A DNA stretch of 64,000 nucleotides from Pseudomonas sp. MH9.2 (GTDB lineage Bacteria; Pseudomonadota; Gammaproteobacteria; Pseudomonadales; Pseudomonadaceae): positions 1,364,001-1,428,000 of the forward strand of contig NZ_CP133784.1 of assembly GCF_034353875.1 (NCBI RefSeq), written 5' to 3'. The notes beneath the pieces are model-generated. The model was given only the letters and a program-made list of their open reading frames with translations, was not told the origin of the DNA and made no database searches. The position numbers and the translations under genes were made by a program. Positions 1-7,629 of this stretch are shown piece after piece. The number at the start of each line of letters is the position of its first letter. The first letter of the stretch is position 1.

Positions 1-419
1 AGTTGTTCAAGGTGGCGATTGCCGAAGTACCGTTTGTCGATGTGCTGAACACCATGCTCGATCCAGACTTGCCGCTGACCGTCACAGAATACGACGAATG
101 GGGTAACCCGGAGCAAGCAGACGTGTATGAGCGCATCAAGGGTTACGCGCCGTATGAAAATGTCAGCGCCCAACCTTACCCGGCGACCCTGGTGATTGCC
201 GGTTACAACGACACCCGCGTGCAATATTGGGAAGCGGCCAAGTGGGTGGCAAAATTGCGCGCCAACAAGACCGACGACAACCTGTTGCTGCTCAGGACCG
301 AACTGGGTGCAGGACACGGAGGTATGAGCGGTCGTTATCAAGGGCTGCGCGACGTGGCGCTGGAATACGCGTTTGTTTTAAAAGTACTGCACTTGACCGA
401 GGGAACTCCCAGCGTTTGA
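1..419 (+). CDS. ptrB: Oligopeptidase B, C-terminal part (5' end outside window)
   Basis: Serine peptidase of family S9A that cleaves short peptides after Arg/Lys in the cytoplasm. Only the last 138 or so codons are present; the reading frame is open from the first complete codon at position 3, so the gene begins upstream of the window. The visible part is the end of the alpha/beta-hydrolase domain. The stretch EVPFVDVLNTMLD, the catalytic-Asp loop (GYNDTRVQYWE) and the catalytic-His loop (GAGHGG) match the C-terminus of E. coli PtrB closely. The nucleophile Ser must lie just outside the window. The next gene starts 79 bases downstream on the same strand. Confidence 0.93.
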   Translation, partial: LFKVAIAEVPFVDVLNTMLDPDLPLTVTEYDEWGNPEQADVYERIKGYAPYENVSAQPYPATLVIAGYNDTRVQYWEAAKWVAKLRANKTDDNLLLLRTELGAGHGGMSGRYQGLRDVALEYAFVLKVLHLTEGTPSV

Positions 420-497
420 TGGGTCTTAGAAGTGGGTCTGCGTCGCAGGCCCTTTCCATCGCCCCCCTTCTCCAACCAAAAAAAAGACTGTCGAGCC

Positions 498-971
498 ATG
501 TCAGAACCCACCTCCCTGAACAATGAAATCCGCGACATGCTGATGGACTGCGGTCTGTTCAATACCTTGCTACCTGCCGACTTTCAGGCGGCAGCGGGCT
601 ATTTCAGTATCAGCACCATCGAGCAAGGTCAGGATATATTTAAGGAAGGCGATGCTGGCAGTTTCATGTGCATCATCCATTCCGGCAGGGTCTCGGTGCG
701 CAAACTCAACAGTGATGGGCAATCGATCGAGATCGCCAACCTACGTAAAGGTCGCGCGTTCGGCGAAATGGCGGTGCTTGACGGTGAGCGCCGCTCAGCC
801 AGTTGCTTCGCGGCCACCCCTTGCTGCTTGCTGAATATGGGCAAGGACTCGCTGGATAAAATGCTCAACGACGCACCCAAAATTGCCGCAAAAATCATTC
901 GCGCGATTGCCGTCGCATTGTCCAAACGCCTGCGCATGGTCGACGGACAACTGCTTGCGCAGCAGGTCTGA
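498..971 (+). CDS. Stand-alone cyclic-nucleotide-binding-domain protein
   Basis: A 157-residue protein made almost entirely of one Crp-type cyclic-nucleotide-binding domain (about residues 20-140). The phosphate-binding cassette is recognisable as FGEMAVLDGERRSAS. No helix-turn-helix follows; the chain ends in a helix resembling the Crp dimerisation helix (AKIIRAIAVALSKRLRMVD). It is therefore probably not a DNA-binding regulator but a ligand-sensing subunit or scaffold. I chose the ATG at 498 over an in-frame start at 432, because the extra 22 residues are low-complexity and overlap the spacer after ptrB. It lies 79 bases behind ptrB and could be co-transcribed. The ligand is not predictable from the sequence. 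Confidence 0.85.
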   Translation: MSEPTSLNNEIRDMLMDCGLFNTLLPADFQAAAGYFSISTIEQGQDIFKEGDAGSFMCIIHSGRVSVRKLNSDGQSIEIANLRKGRAFGEMAVLDGERRSASCFAATPCCLLNMGKDSLDKMLNDAPKIAAKIIRAIAVALSKRLRMVDGQLLAQQV

Positions 972-974
972 TCG

Positions 975-1283
975 CTACAAACTTTTTTGCGTGCTGTCTT
1001 TTTGCGACGAGTCTTCCGGGTGCTTGCCGTTTTGCTCAAGACCCGGCAGCGGCTGGTCCTTGGGCGGGCGCGGCATTTCTATTTTTGGCAGCAACGGCGC
1101 ATTGCCGTCGTTCCCACCTACTCGGGGGATGCTGGGCGGCATCACCTGCGGATAGGGCGTCGGCGTTGCTGTACCCGGCGAACCGGGGGCCGGTGTCGTG
1201 GGAACAGGTTGCAGATTGTCTGCACAAACGGCAGTTACCGAGAGCGTCGCCAGGACAATCGCCGTTAGAATAGAGCGCTTCAT
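975..1283 (-). CDS. Small proline-rich secreted protein, unknown function
   Basis: A 102-residue protein with a clear Sec signal peptide (MKRSILTAIVLATLSVTAVCA). The mature part is about one quarter Pro and rich in Gly, with PTTPAPGSPGTATPTPYP and several PP motifs, so it is probably unstructured. The start at 1283 has a GGAGG Shine-Dalgarno sequence about 7 bases upstream and places the signal peptide exactly at the N-terminus; a longer in-frame reading to 1409 does not. It ends three bases past the convergent cyclic-nucleotide-binding gene. I do not recognise a family; a periplasmic or surface location is inferred from the signal peptide only. Confidence 0.75.
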   Translation of the reverse strand: MKRSILTAIVLATLSVTAVCADNLQPVPTTPAPGSPGTATPTPYPQVMPPSIPRVGGNDGNAPLLPKIEMPRPPKDQPLPGLEQNGKHPEDSSQKDSTQKSL

Positions 1284-1380
1284 CAATGGCCTCCGATGCC
1301 AAGCAATTTTCGTCAGGCTCAGGCTACTCCTTGCGCGACAAAGTTGCCCTCTCAAAAAGCTGTCTTTCAATGAGTTCTCA

Positions 1381-2067
1381 ATGAAACGTTTCGTTCTGCT
1401 CGACACCACTCCGATTCCCGATAACGGCGGTGCCCTGTGCCTGTTCGAGTACGGTGAAGATTTCGTGATAAAAATTCAGGGCGGCGATGGCGGCCAGTTG
1501 ATGAACACGCGCATGCACGGCTCCGAAGACGCGCTCGCCGAAATCCCCTGTAAAAAAGTCACCCATCGTGTGCTTCCACGGGTATTGATTGGCGGATTGG
1601 GCATGGGTTTCACCTTGGCCTCTGCGCTCAAGCACCTGGGCAAAAACGCTGAAGTCGTGGTCGCCGAGCTGGTGCCTGGCGTGGTCGAGTGGAATCGTGG
1701 GCCGCTGGGCGAAAAGTCGGGTAATCCATTGCTCGATCCACGGGCCAAAATTGTCGTTCAGGATGTCGCTCAGGTACTCAAAAGCGAGCCCCAGGGCTTC
1801 GACGCAATCATGCTCGACGTTGATAACGGCCCTGAAGGGCTGACGCAGAAGTCCAACAGCTGGCTCTATTCGTCTGGCGGCCTTAGCGCCTGCGCCCAGG
1901 CGCTAAGGCCTAAAGGCATCCTGGCGGTCTGGTCGGCCAGCGCCGACCAGAAGTTTTCCGACAAGCTGCGTAAAGCCGGTTTCAAGGCTGAAGAGGTGCA
2001 GGTGTTCGCCCACGGTAACAAGGGCACCCGGCACACTATCTGGATCGCGGAAAAACTCAAAGGCTGA
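1381..2067 (+). CDS. Spermidine-synthase-like (Rossmann methyltransferase fold) protein
   Basis: A 228-residue protein with the Rossmann core of the spermidine synthase/methyltransferase superfamily: glycine loop VLIGGLGMGFTLASAL (about residues 64-79), acidic nucleotide-binding strand VVVAELVPGVVEWNR, and the conserved acidic strand IMLDVDNGPEG. It lacks most of the N-terminal beta-barrel of true SpeE, and the usual substrate Asp motif reads DVDNGP, so polyamine synthesis should not be assumed. The ATG at 1381 fits the start of homology. It is divergent from the proline-rich secreted gene, with 97 bases between the two starts. Confidence 0.8.
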   Translation: MKRFVLLDTTPIPDNGGALCLFEYGEDFVIKIQGGDGGQLMNTRMHGSEDALAEIPCKKVTHRVLPRVLIGGLGMGFTLASALKHLGKNAEVVVAELVPGVVEWNRGPLGEKSGNPLLDPRAKIVVQDVAQVLKSEPQGFDAIMLDVDNGPEGLTQKSNSWLYSSGGLSACAQALRPKGILAVWSASADQKFSDKLRKAGFKAEEVQVFAHGNKGTRHTIWIAEKLKG

Positions 2068-2125
2068 TCACGCAGCAAAGCGCTAGACTTGCATCCATTA
2101 CCGATCAGTAAAACAGGTGAAACCC

Positions 2126-2500
2126 ATGAGTTCGGCCAACCCACCCTCCCACACCGCCAAGCTGGACCGCATTCTGGCCGATAACCAGCGCGACCGTGAG
2201 ATGGGTTATCGCGACAAAGCGTTAAAGATGTACCCCCATGTTTGCGGACGTTGTGCTCGTGAATTCGCAGGCAAGCGCCTGAGCGAATTGACCGTGCACC
2301 ACCGCGATCACAACCACGACAACAACCCCCAGGATGGCTCCAACTGGGAACTGCTGTGCCTGTACTGCCACGACAATGAACACTCGCGGTACACCGATCA
2401 GCAGTATTTCTCCGAAGGCTCGACCAGCAGTCCGAAGATTGCCAAAGCCACCCACAACCCCTTCGCCGCCTTGGCGGGGTTGATGAAGAAAGACGAGTAG
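2126..2500 (+). CDS. YajD-family HNH nuclease
   Basis: A 124-residue protein of the YajD family, built around an HNH endonuclease fold. Two zinc-binding CxxC knuckles (CGRCAREF and CLYCHDNEH) flank the HNH core LTVHHRDHNHDNNPQDGSNWELLC. The pattern of metal and catalytic His/Asn residues looks intact. The natural substrate of this family is not established. I preferred the ATG at 2126 to a GTG nine bases upstream because the GGTGAA ribosome-binding sequence sits at the right distance. The charged tail FAALAGLMKKDE is typical of the family. Confidence 0.88.
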   Translation: MSSANPPSHTAKLDRILADNQRDREMGYRDKALKMYPHVCGRCAREFAGKRLSELTVHHRDHNHDNNPQDGSNWELLCLYCHDNEHSRYTDQQYFSEGSTSSPKIAKATHNPFAALAGLMKKDE

Positions 2501-2509
2501 CCTGTAAAC

Positions 2510-2547
2510 GATGATCGTGCCCTACCCTCTGCGTGGGAACGATCATC
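2510..2547. repeat. Degenerate REP-like hairpin repeat
   Basis: An imperfect inverted repeat whose arms GATGATCGT (2510-2518) and ACGATCATC (2539-2547) pair perfectly, with partly paired C and G runs inside (CCC and GCGTGGGAAC). It resembles the hairpin repeat with a GTTCCCACGC...GCGTGGGAAC core that is scattered through fluorescens-group genomes, here with substitutions. It lies in the 89-base gap between the HNH gene and the RNA methyltransferase gene and may also act as an mRNA 3'-end stabiliser. Confidence 0.5.
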
Positions 2548-2589
2548 TATGCCGTATAATCGCCAGCTTTCCTTCAAGAGCACCGGCAC

Positions 2590-3057
2590 GTGGCGAATAA
2601 ACGGTACAGCTGCATTGGTTTGTATAACCCAAAATCCCCGGAAAACGTCGGTTCGGTGATGCGTGCGGCTGGTTGCTACGGCGTGGCTTCGGTGTTCTAC
2701 ACCGGCAAACGCTATGAGCGTGCCCGTGATTTCATCACCGACACCAAAAAAGTCCATCAAGACATTCCGCTGATCGGCATCGACGATCTGAAGAAAATCC
2801 TGCCTCTAGGCTGCGTGCCGGTCGCCGTGGAACTGGTCGAGGGCGCCCGCTCGCTGCCTGAATACACGCACCCGGATCGCGCTATCTACATCTTCGGCCC
2901 TGAAGACGGGACGCTGGATAAAAGCATCCGTGACTGGTGCGAAGACGTCGTGTACATCCCCACCACAGGCTGCATGAACCTGGCTGCCACCGTCAATGTC
3001 GTGCTGTATGACCGCATGGCCAAAGGCAACAACACCCGGTCCGGCCCCAAGTTCTGA
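2590..3057 (+). CDS. RNA 2'-O-methyltransferase, SpoU/TrmH class
   Basis: A 155-residue single-domain SPOUT methyltransferase. The three SpoU motifs are present: an N-terminal NPKSPENVGSVMRAAGCYG (motif 1, about residues 14-32), IYIFGPEDGTLD (motif 2) and VYIPTTGCMNLAATVNVVLYD (motif 3, the SAM-binding knot). Such short members methylate a ribose in tRNA or rRNA; the exact target cannot be read from the sequence. The start is a GTG at 2590, and no better ATG exists near the start of homology. It reads in the same direction as the HNH gene, separated by the REP-like hairpin. Confidence 0.88.
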   Translation: MANKRYSCIGLYNPKSPENVGSVMRAAGCYGVASVFYTGKRYERARDFITDTKKVHQDIPLIGIDDLKKILPLGCVPVAVELVEGARSLPEYTHPDRAIYIFGPEDGTLDKSIRDWCEDVVYIPTTGCMNLAATVNVVLYDRMAKGNNTRSGPKF

Positions 3058-3156
3058 ATCCACCCGGCGACCGATGACGCCCCTCCCGATTGAACAGTTG
3101 TGTCCGGGGGCAGTCAGCTTTAATGAACTCACCTCATCTCATCATGGAGAACGATC

Positions 3157-3534
3157 ATGAGCGACATCCCAGGTAGCGAACGCATTGACTCCACTCCTTT
3201 CGAGACTCAGCCCCAGCAAAACGTGCAAGGCTGGGAGCGCGCGGCCTCTTTGGCGGGTGGCGTACTGATGATGGGTAAAGGTCTGCGCCGTGGCGGCTTT
3301 TTGGGTTTGGTCCAGTTGGCCGTTGGCGGCGCGGTGCTGGCGCGCGGGATCACCGGGCACTGCGCGGCAAAAAGCCTGATCGAACAGAGCCGCAGCGACA
3401 TGAACAAGGCCCGTTCACGTATCGAACGCGCCGGCGCAAAGCTGAGCCAGCTGAAAACCAATGCTGAGGTTGCGACTGAAGCGGCGGCGGTGACCGGCAA
3501 TGATTCGTTGAAGCGTTCGAAAGCCGGGGTCTGA
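3157..3534 (+). CDS. DUF2892-type small membrane protein
   Basis: A 125-residue protein with one glycine-rich hydrophobic hairpin (about residues 27-67, SLAGGVLMMGKGL...GFLGLVQLAVGGAVLARG), typical of the DUF2892/YgaP-like inner-membrane family. A charged, helical, cytoplasm-like tail with many Lys/Arg/Ala residues follows. A clear GGAG sits 7 bases before the ATG. Genes of this family are often stress-related in Pseudomonas, but nothing here fixes a function. It converges on the peptidase-like gene across about 105 bases. Confidence 0.75.
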   Translation: MSDIPGSERIDSTPFETQPQQNVQGWERAASLAGGVLMMGKGLRRGGFLGLVQLAVGGAVLARGITGHCAAKSLIEQSRSDMNKARSRIERAGAKLSQLKTNAEVATEAAAVTGNDSLKRSKAGV

Positions 3535-3566
3535 TTCAAACCTTGCCGCGCCGGACTTGCCGCTTT

Positions 3567-3582
3567 CGCGAATGAATTCGCG
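3567..3582. repeat. Short palindrome between convergent genes
   Basis: A perfect palindrome CGCGAAT-GA-ATTCGCG in the gap between two convergent genes (3535-3639). It resembles the core of pseudomonad REP sequences and could help terminate or protect the transcript ends. No T-tract follows, so it is not a standard intrinsic terminator. Confidence 0.35.
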
Positions 3583-3639
3583 CCCTCGGAGCTCCTGCTC
3601 TGGTGGAGCGAGTTTATGTGCGAAGAGCGCGCAACGCGT

Positions 3640-4905
3640 CTACTGCAACAACCCGCTCGCCAACACCGTGGATGGCCCACCGATCACGCTTTCACTGAGC
3701 TGGATGAATTCTTTGGTACTCACGGTATCGAGGCGCATCAAGCCCTGACTGACGTTATCCAGCGACTTCTCGTTGCGGGTCTGCTGGCGAATTTCGCGGT
3801 CCAGTTCCTGCAATAGCAACACGGCCCGAGCAACAGCCGCCGCGCTGATCCGCTCACCGCGCAGGGTCGTCACCTTGCGGCTGACCTTGGTCATATTCGC
3901 TTGTACGGTTTGATACCGCTCTTCGCTCATGCCCCCGGCTCGGCGCATCAACTCAATGGCGTAATACTCGGCCAAGCCATCGCCGATCCATTCGCTGCGC
4001 GGGTTGCCATTGATTCGGCTAAACACATGAACCAATTCGCGCACCAACGGGCTGGTCCCGCTTTCGCTGACCACCGGCCGGGCGCTGTTGAGGTAAATGG
4101 AGTTATTACCCGCCGTCGCCCCGCGCCACATCGGGTCAGCAGCTCCCACCACTAACAGCTTGAGCGGATTACGCGGAAACACCGCTTGCAGCTGCGGCCA
4201 CACGAATGTCAGCATCGTCAATACGTCCATTCGGCGCATGCCTTGGCCCTGCGGGGCGGTCACCGTGACATCGGTTTCGCCCAAGCGGGTGCGACGGCTG
4301 CCAAGGGTACCGGCCAACATCCATCCTGTGGGGCGATCAAACAGCCGCGAAATATTGTCGATCCGAAAGCGATTTTTGCCAATGCGTGGCCAAGCGGTTT
4401 CCACACTGACCCAGCCGCTAGGCAGTTCGAACTCAAGGCGTGAGACCAGCTGGGTACCGTCCTGCTGATCAAGTCGGGCCGGAGGCACCAGATCCTCGCC
4501 GCGCATCAACGCCCAGGCTGGGGTCATCCGTGTGTCGAAACTCACGACCTTGCTTGAAGCCAGGCTTGCAGGCGTGTGTGCATGGCTGATGCGCACGCGA
4601 TAAGTCAGGCTTGCCTTGCCACTGGCCGGCCGCCAAACCCCGCGTTGACTACCCACCGTTTGCCCGGCATTGGGCCGCCACTCGCCGTCAGCCTTGAAAG
4701 CACTGTAGTCACCCTTGTTACCCAAATCGAAATCAAGACTGCGCACCGCCTCTCCCTTCGACAGGGTCAGGCGCACTTCAGCCTGATCGCTCTGGGGCAG
4801 TAGTTTGACGTAGTAATCCAGATCAACATTCTTCGCCGCCAGCAACGGCGTGCTCATCAGCAAAGTCAGCAACAACAGCAAGGACAACGGCAGTGGATAA
4901 CGCAC
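3640..4905 (-). CDS. Exported M61/gluzincin-like protein with degenerate zinc motif
   Basis: A 421-residue protein with a signal peptide (VRYPLPLSLLLLLTLLMSTPLLAA). The layout, an N-terminal beta-rich domain followed by a helical domain, suggests the M1/M61 gluzincin aminopeptidase superfamily. Where the zinc motif HExxH is expected (residues 289-293) the sequence is RELVH, and the usual downstream Glu region is present as GDGLAEYYA. The first zinc-binding His is thus Arg (codon 4039-4041, CGC), which predicts loss of zinc binding. The GTG start at 4905 was chosen because AAGGAG lies 10 bases upstream and it opens directly into the signal peptide. It follows ycgN in the same direction with 32 bases between, so an operon is likely. 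Confidence 0.72.
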   Translation of the reverse strand: MRYPLPLSLLLLLTLLMSTPLLAAKNVDLDYYVKLLPQSDQAEVRLTLSKGEAVRSLDFDLGNKGDYSAFKADGEWRPNAGQTVGSQRGVWRPASGKASLTYRVRISHAHTPASLASSKVVSFDTRMTPAWALMRGEDLVPPARLDQQDGTQLVSRLEFELPSGWVSVETAWPRIGKNRFRIDNISRLFDRPTGWMLAGTLGSRRTRLGETDVTVTAPQGQGMRRMDVLTMLTFVWPQLQAVFPRNPLKLLVVGAADPMWRGATAGNNSIYLNSARPVVSESGTSPLVRELVHVFSRINGNPRSEWIGDGLAEYYAIELMRRAGGMSEERYQTVQANMTKVSRKVTTLRGERISAAAVARAVLLLQELDREIRQQTRNEKSLDNVSQGLMRLDTVSTKEFIQLSESVIGGPSTVLASGLLQ

Positions 4906-4937
4906 AGGCTTACGACTCCTTGTTGAACATGACGACG

Positions 4938-5387
4938 TCAGCCTGCACGGAAAATCAGGTGTTCTTCCCAATCGTCTTCGGACACGCTGTTCTCGCTGAG
5001 CATGCGCCCGGACTGAGAGATACGCTCATGGTGGACCGCGTCGCGATCACCGCACACCAAATGGTGCCAGAGCGGCAGATCCTTGCCTTCACTGACCAAG
5101 CGGTAGCCGCAGGTCGGTGGTAGCCATTTGAATTCATCGGCCTGGCCTGGCGTCAATTGAATGCAGTCCGGCACTGACGCACGACGGTTGCTGTAATCGG
5201 TGCATTGGCAGGTTTTCAGGTCCAGCAACTTGCAGGCGATGCGCGTGTAATAGACGCTGTTGTCCTCTTCATCTTCGAGTTTTTGCAGACAGCACAGACC
5301 GCAGCCATCACACAGCGACTCCCACTCGTCTTGATCGAGTTGCTCGAGGGTTTTGCGTATCCAGAAAGGTTCGACTTTAGCGGCCAT
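4938..5387 (-). CDS. ycgN: YcgN-family cysteine-cluster protein (UPF0260)
   Basis: A 150-residue cytoplasmic protein of the UPF0260/YcgN family. Its hallmark cysteine cluster is present ([19 protein letters not shown], then Cys in VPDCIQL and PPTCGYR), suggesting a metal or Fe-S centre; the family has no established reaction. The ATG at 5387 gives the conserved start [17 protein letters not shown]; a TTG four codons earlier is less likely. It is followed, in the same direction, by the peptidase-like gene and belongs to the ycgN/ycgL/rnd neighbourhood seen across pseudomonads. Confidence 0.92.
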   Translation of the reverse strand: MAAKVEPFWIRKTLEQLDQDEWESLCDGCGLCCLQKLEDEEDNSVYYTRIACKLLDLKTCQCTDYSNRRASVPDCIQLTPGQADEFKWLPPTCGYRLVSEGKDLPLWHHLVCGDRDAVHHERISQSGRMLSENSVSEDDWEEHLIFRAG

Positions 5388-5626
5388 GGGTTTGGGCAAT
5401 CAGCATCAAAGAATGAAAGGCCGCCAGTCTAGTGGCACAAGAGACGCGGGCCAAGCGTTGGCGACTGTCGGTAAGGCCGGACTTGTCAGATGTCGACCGG
5501 CAAAGTACTTTTATCAGCCTGATTTCGACGATGCCTGCCGTCCACGGCCCATCTCGCCACGCCCGGCAAGGCCTGATGAACGCTCTGCTGAGTTGTCTAT
5601 TCCTTTGTCATTTAGCCAGGATATTC

Positions 5627-6220
5627 ATGAGCATTAATCCCCGCATCGCCGATTACCCGATCGACCCACAATTTACCGATCGTTGGTCGCCACGCGCCTT
5701 TACCGGCGAGGCCATTCCCGAGGAAACCCTGCTGAGCTTTTTTGAAGCCGCACGCTGGGCGCCGTCGGCCTATAACTCGCAGCCGTGGCGCTTCTTGTAT
5801 GCTCGCCGTGACACACCTAACTGGGAGCGCTTCCTCGGCTTGCTCAATGAATTCAACCGCGGTTGGGCACAGCATGCATCGGCACTGGTGATTGTGATCT
5901 CGAAAACCACCTTTACTGCGCCCGGCGCCACGGAAGAAACCCCAGCCCTGTGGCACACCTTCGACACCGGTTCAGCCTGGGGCCACCTCGCCCTGCAAGC
6001 CAGCCTGAGCGGCTGGCACACGCATGGTATGGCCGGCTTCGATCAGGAACTGACCCGCAAAGAATTGAAAATCCCTGAGGGTTATGCCCTGCACGCAGCG
6101 GTTGCGATTGGCAAACTCGGCGACAAATCGACCCTGGCGGAATACCTGCAAGCCCGGGAAACACCAAGCCCGCGTCGTCCGCTGTCGGAACTGACAGCCG
6201 AAGGCGATTTCAGCCTGTAA
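5627..6220 (+). CDS. Nitroreductase-family flavoprotein
   Basis: A 197-residue FMN-dependent oxidoreductase of the nitroreductase superfamily. The N-terminal phosphate-binding signature RWSPRAF, the FMN-binding AARWAPSAYNSQPWRF (about residues 43-58) and the C-terminal AVAIGKLGD strand are all present. These enzymes use NAD(P)H to reduce quinones, nitro compounds or flavin; the natural substrate is unknown. The ATG at 5627 directly precedes the conserved core, with a weak AGG upstream. It is transcribed opposite to its neighbours and converges on the dehydrogenase gene across a perfect palindrome. Confidence 0.9.
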   Translation: MSINPRIADYPIDPQFTDRWSPRAFTGEAIPEETLLSFFEAARWAPSAYNSQPWRFLYARRDTPNWERFLGLLNEFNRGWAQHASALVIVISKTTFTAPGATEETPALWHTFDTGSAWGHLALQASLSGWHTHGMAGFDQELTRKELKIPEGYALHAAVAIGKLGDKSTLAEYLQARETPSPRRPLSELTAEGDFSL

Positions 6221-6245
6221 ACCGATTGCACATATGCGTGCAGGC

Positions 6246-6277
6246 TGTGTGAGAGCGAATAGATTCGCTCTCACACA
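6246..6277. repeat. Perfect 15-bp inverted repeat between convergent genes
   Basis: Arms TGTGTGAGAGCGAAT (6246-6260) and ATTCGCTCTCACACA (6263-6277) are perfect reverse complements with a 2-base loop. It sits between the 3' ends of the nitroreductase and dehydrogenase genes and carries the GAGCGAATTCGCTC-type core of Pseudomonas REP elements. No long T-tract follows, so it is a REP-like element or a factor-assisted, bidirectional 3'-end structure rather than a classical terminator. Confidence 0.65.
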
Positions 6278-6290
6278 ATTGCGCAGCGCC

Positions 6291-7223
6291 CTAATAACCT
6301 CTGGAAAAGTCCACTTCTCCGCGCAACGCTTCTCCCGCCTGAAATGCCCGCACGTTATCGACAAACAGCTGGACCATCGCCGCAGGCGAAGTAGGCGCCG
6401 AGCTATGTCCTGTCAATAACAGGCCCCAGGCCGTCCAGAATGGATGACGTTGCGGCAATGGCTCCTGACGACAGACATCGATCACCGCGCCCGCCAAGTG
6501 TCCTTCCTTCAACGCTTCGACCAAGTCCGCATCAACCACCGCCACACCCCGCCCGACGTTGATAAACACGCCCGTCGGCTTGAATTTTGCGAACAGTTTC
6601 GCGTCGAACAGGTCGTGGGTTTCCGGGGTGTTTGGCAGCAGGTTGATGACGTAATCCACTTCGCCGACCAGGCGATCCAGATCCGTCAGAGCGCCCACTT
6701 CAACGAACGGTGCCTGGGTACGCGGTGCAGAGGCAATGCCATACAGCTCTACGCCGAACGGCAGCAGGAACTGCGCCACGCTCTGGCCGATATCGCCAGC
6801 ACCGACAATCAACGCCTTGCGCCCGGCCAGGCTCTGGCTCAATCGGTTATCCCATTTGCGCTCGACCTGGCTAACCAGCCGCGCCAGCACTTCACGCTCA
6901 TGGCCCAGCATGTAAGTCAGCACAAACTCGGCCATGACCTGGCCGAAGACGCCCACGGCACGGGTCAACCGGTATTCCCGGGGCAGACCTTCAGCCAGTA
7001 ATGGGGTGATCCCGGCCCACGTCGATTGCAGCCACTGCGGGGTATGCCCCTGGCGCAACAGGGTGGCCAGCAGGTCCGGTTGCCCCAGCCAGACCGGGCA
7101 GTCTGCGGCCATTCGAGACAGCTCGGCCGAATCGCCGGTGCTCATGACTTCCAGGTCGGGTGCAATCTGGCCCAGCAATTGGGTGTAAAGGGGGTAATCG
7201 TGTTCAGCAATCAGAACGCGCAT
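6291..7223 (-). CDS. D-2-hydroxyacid dehydrogenase (glyoxylate reductase-like)
   Basis: A 310-residue NAD(P)-dependent dehydrogenase of the D-isomer 2-hydroxyacid family. The Rossmann nucleotide loop is VGAGDIGQS (about residues 140-148). The catalytic residues are visible: Arg in INVGRGVAVVD, Glu in DVCRQEPLP and the acid/base His in LLTGHSSAPT. It resembles the GhrA-type subgroup (about 310 residues), suggesting glyoxylate/hydroxypyruvate reduction, although substrate choice is not certain. AAAGG lies 9 bases before the ATG at 7223. It lies downstream of ycgL in the same direction, with 112 bases between. Confidence 0.9.
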   Translation of the reverse strand: MRVLIAEHDYPLYTQLLGQIAPDLEVMSTGDSAELSRMAADCPVWLGQPDLLATLLRQGHTPQWLQSTWAGITPLLAEGLPREYRLTRAVGVFGQVMAEFVLTYMLGHEREVLARLVSQVERKWDNRLSQSLAGRKALIVGAGDIGQSVAQFLLPFGVELYGIASAPRTQAPFVEVGALTDLDRLVGEVDYVINLLPNTPETHDLFDAKLFAKFKPTGVFINVGRGVAVVDADLVEALKEGHLAGAVIDVCRQEPLPQRHPFWTAWGLLLTGHSSAPTSPAAMVQLFVDNVRAFQAGEALRGEVDFSRGY

Positions 7224-7335
7224 GGCTCAAAACCTTTAAAAACAAAACATGCGTCTATCGACGGGGGCAGCCCCCATCGATATCAGTCGCACTCAAGAAG
7301 CAGTCCACTGCGCCGACGTGTCGGACGAGGGCTCT

Positions 7336-7629
7336 TTACAGAGGATCGTTACGGCGCAGCAGCTCTTCGGGAAGGTGCTCGATGTACTCGTCTTCTGCTG
7401 GCGGCATTTGCAGGTGATAGCCCTGCTTGTCGAGATTCTCAAGCACTTGATTGATGTCCTCGCGGGACAGCTTGCGCTCGGGGCTAAGCACCAGATCGAA
7501 CGTATGGGTCGGCGGCCCGAAAGCGATCAGCAAGTCTGCGGGCACCTTTTTGAGCGCATCGCTTTTGAGCACGTACAGGTACATCTCGTTTTTACGCGGG
7601 CTTCTATAAATGGAGCAAATACGTTTCAA
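7336..7629 (-). CDS. ycgL: YcgL domain protein
   Basis: A 97-residue protein of the YcgL family ([20 protein letters not shown]), a small alpha/beta fold found in gammaproteobacteria with no defined biochemical role. Its ATG overlaps the stop codon of rnd by four bases (ATGA at 7626-7629), so the two are translationally coupled. That pairing of rnd and ycgL is conserved in pseudomonads and suggests a link to RNA metabolism, but this is inference from context only. Confidence 0.93.
   Translation of the reverse strand: MKRICSIYRSPRKNEMYLYVLKSDALKKVPADLLIAFGPPTHTFDLVLSPERKLSREDINQVLENLDKQGYHLQMPPAEDEYIEHLPEELLRRNDPL

Noticed and set aside
1198..1380. Longer N-terminus for the spermidine-synthase-like protein
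   Set aside because: The added 61 residues cross the divergent gene's leader and share no family features.
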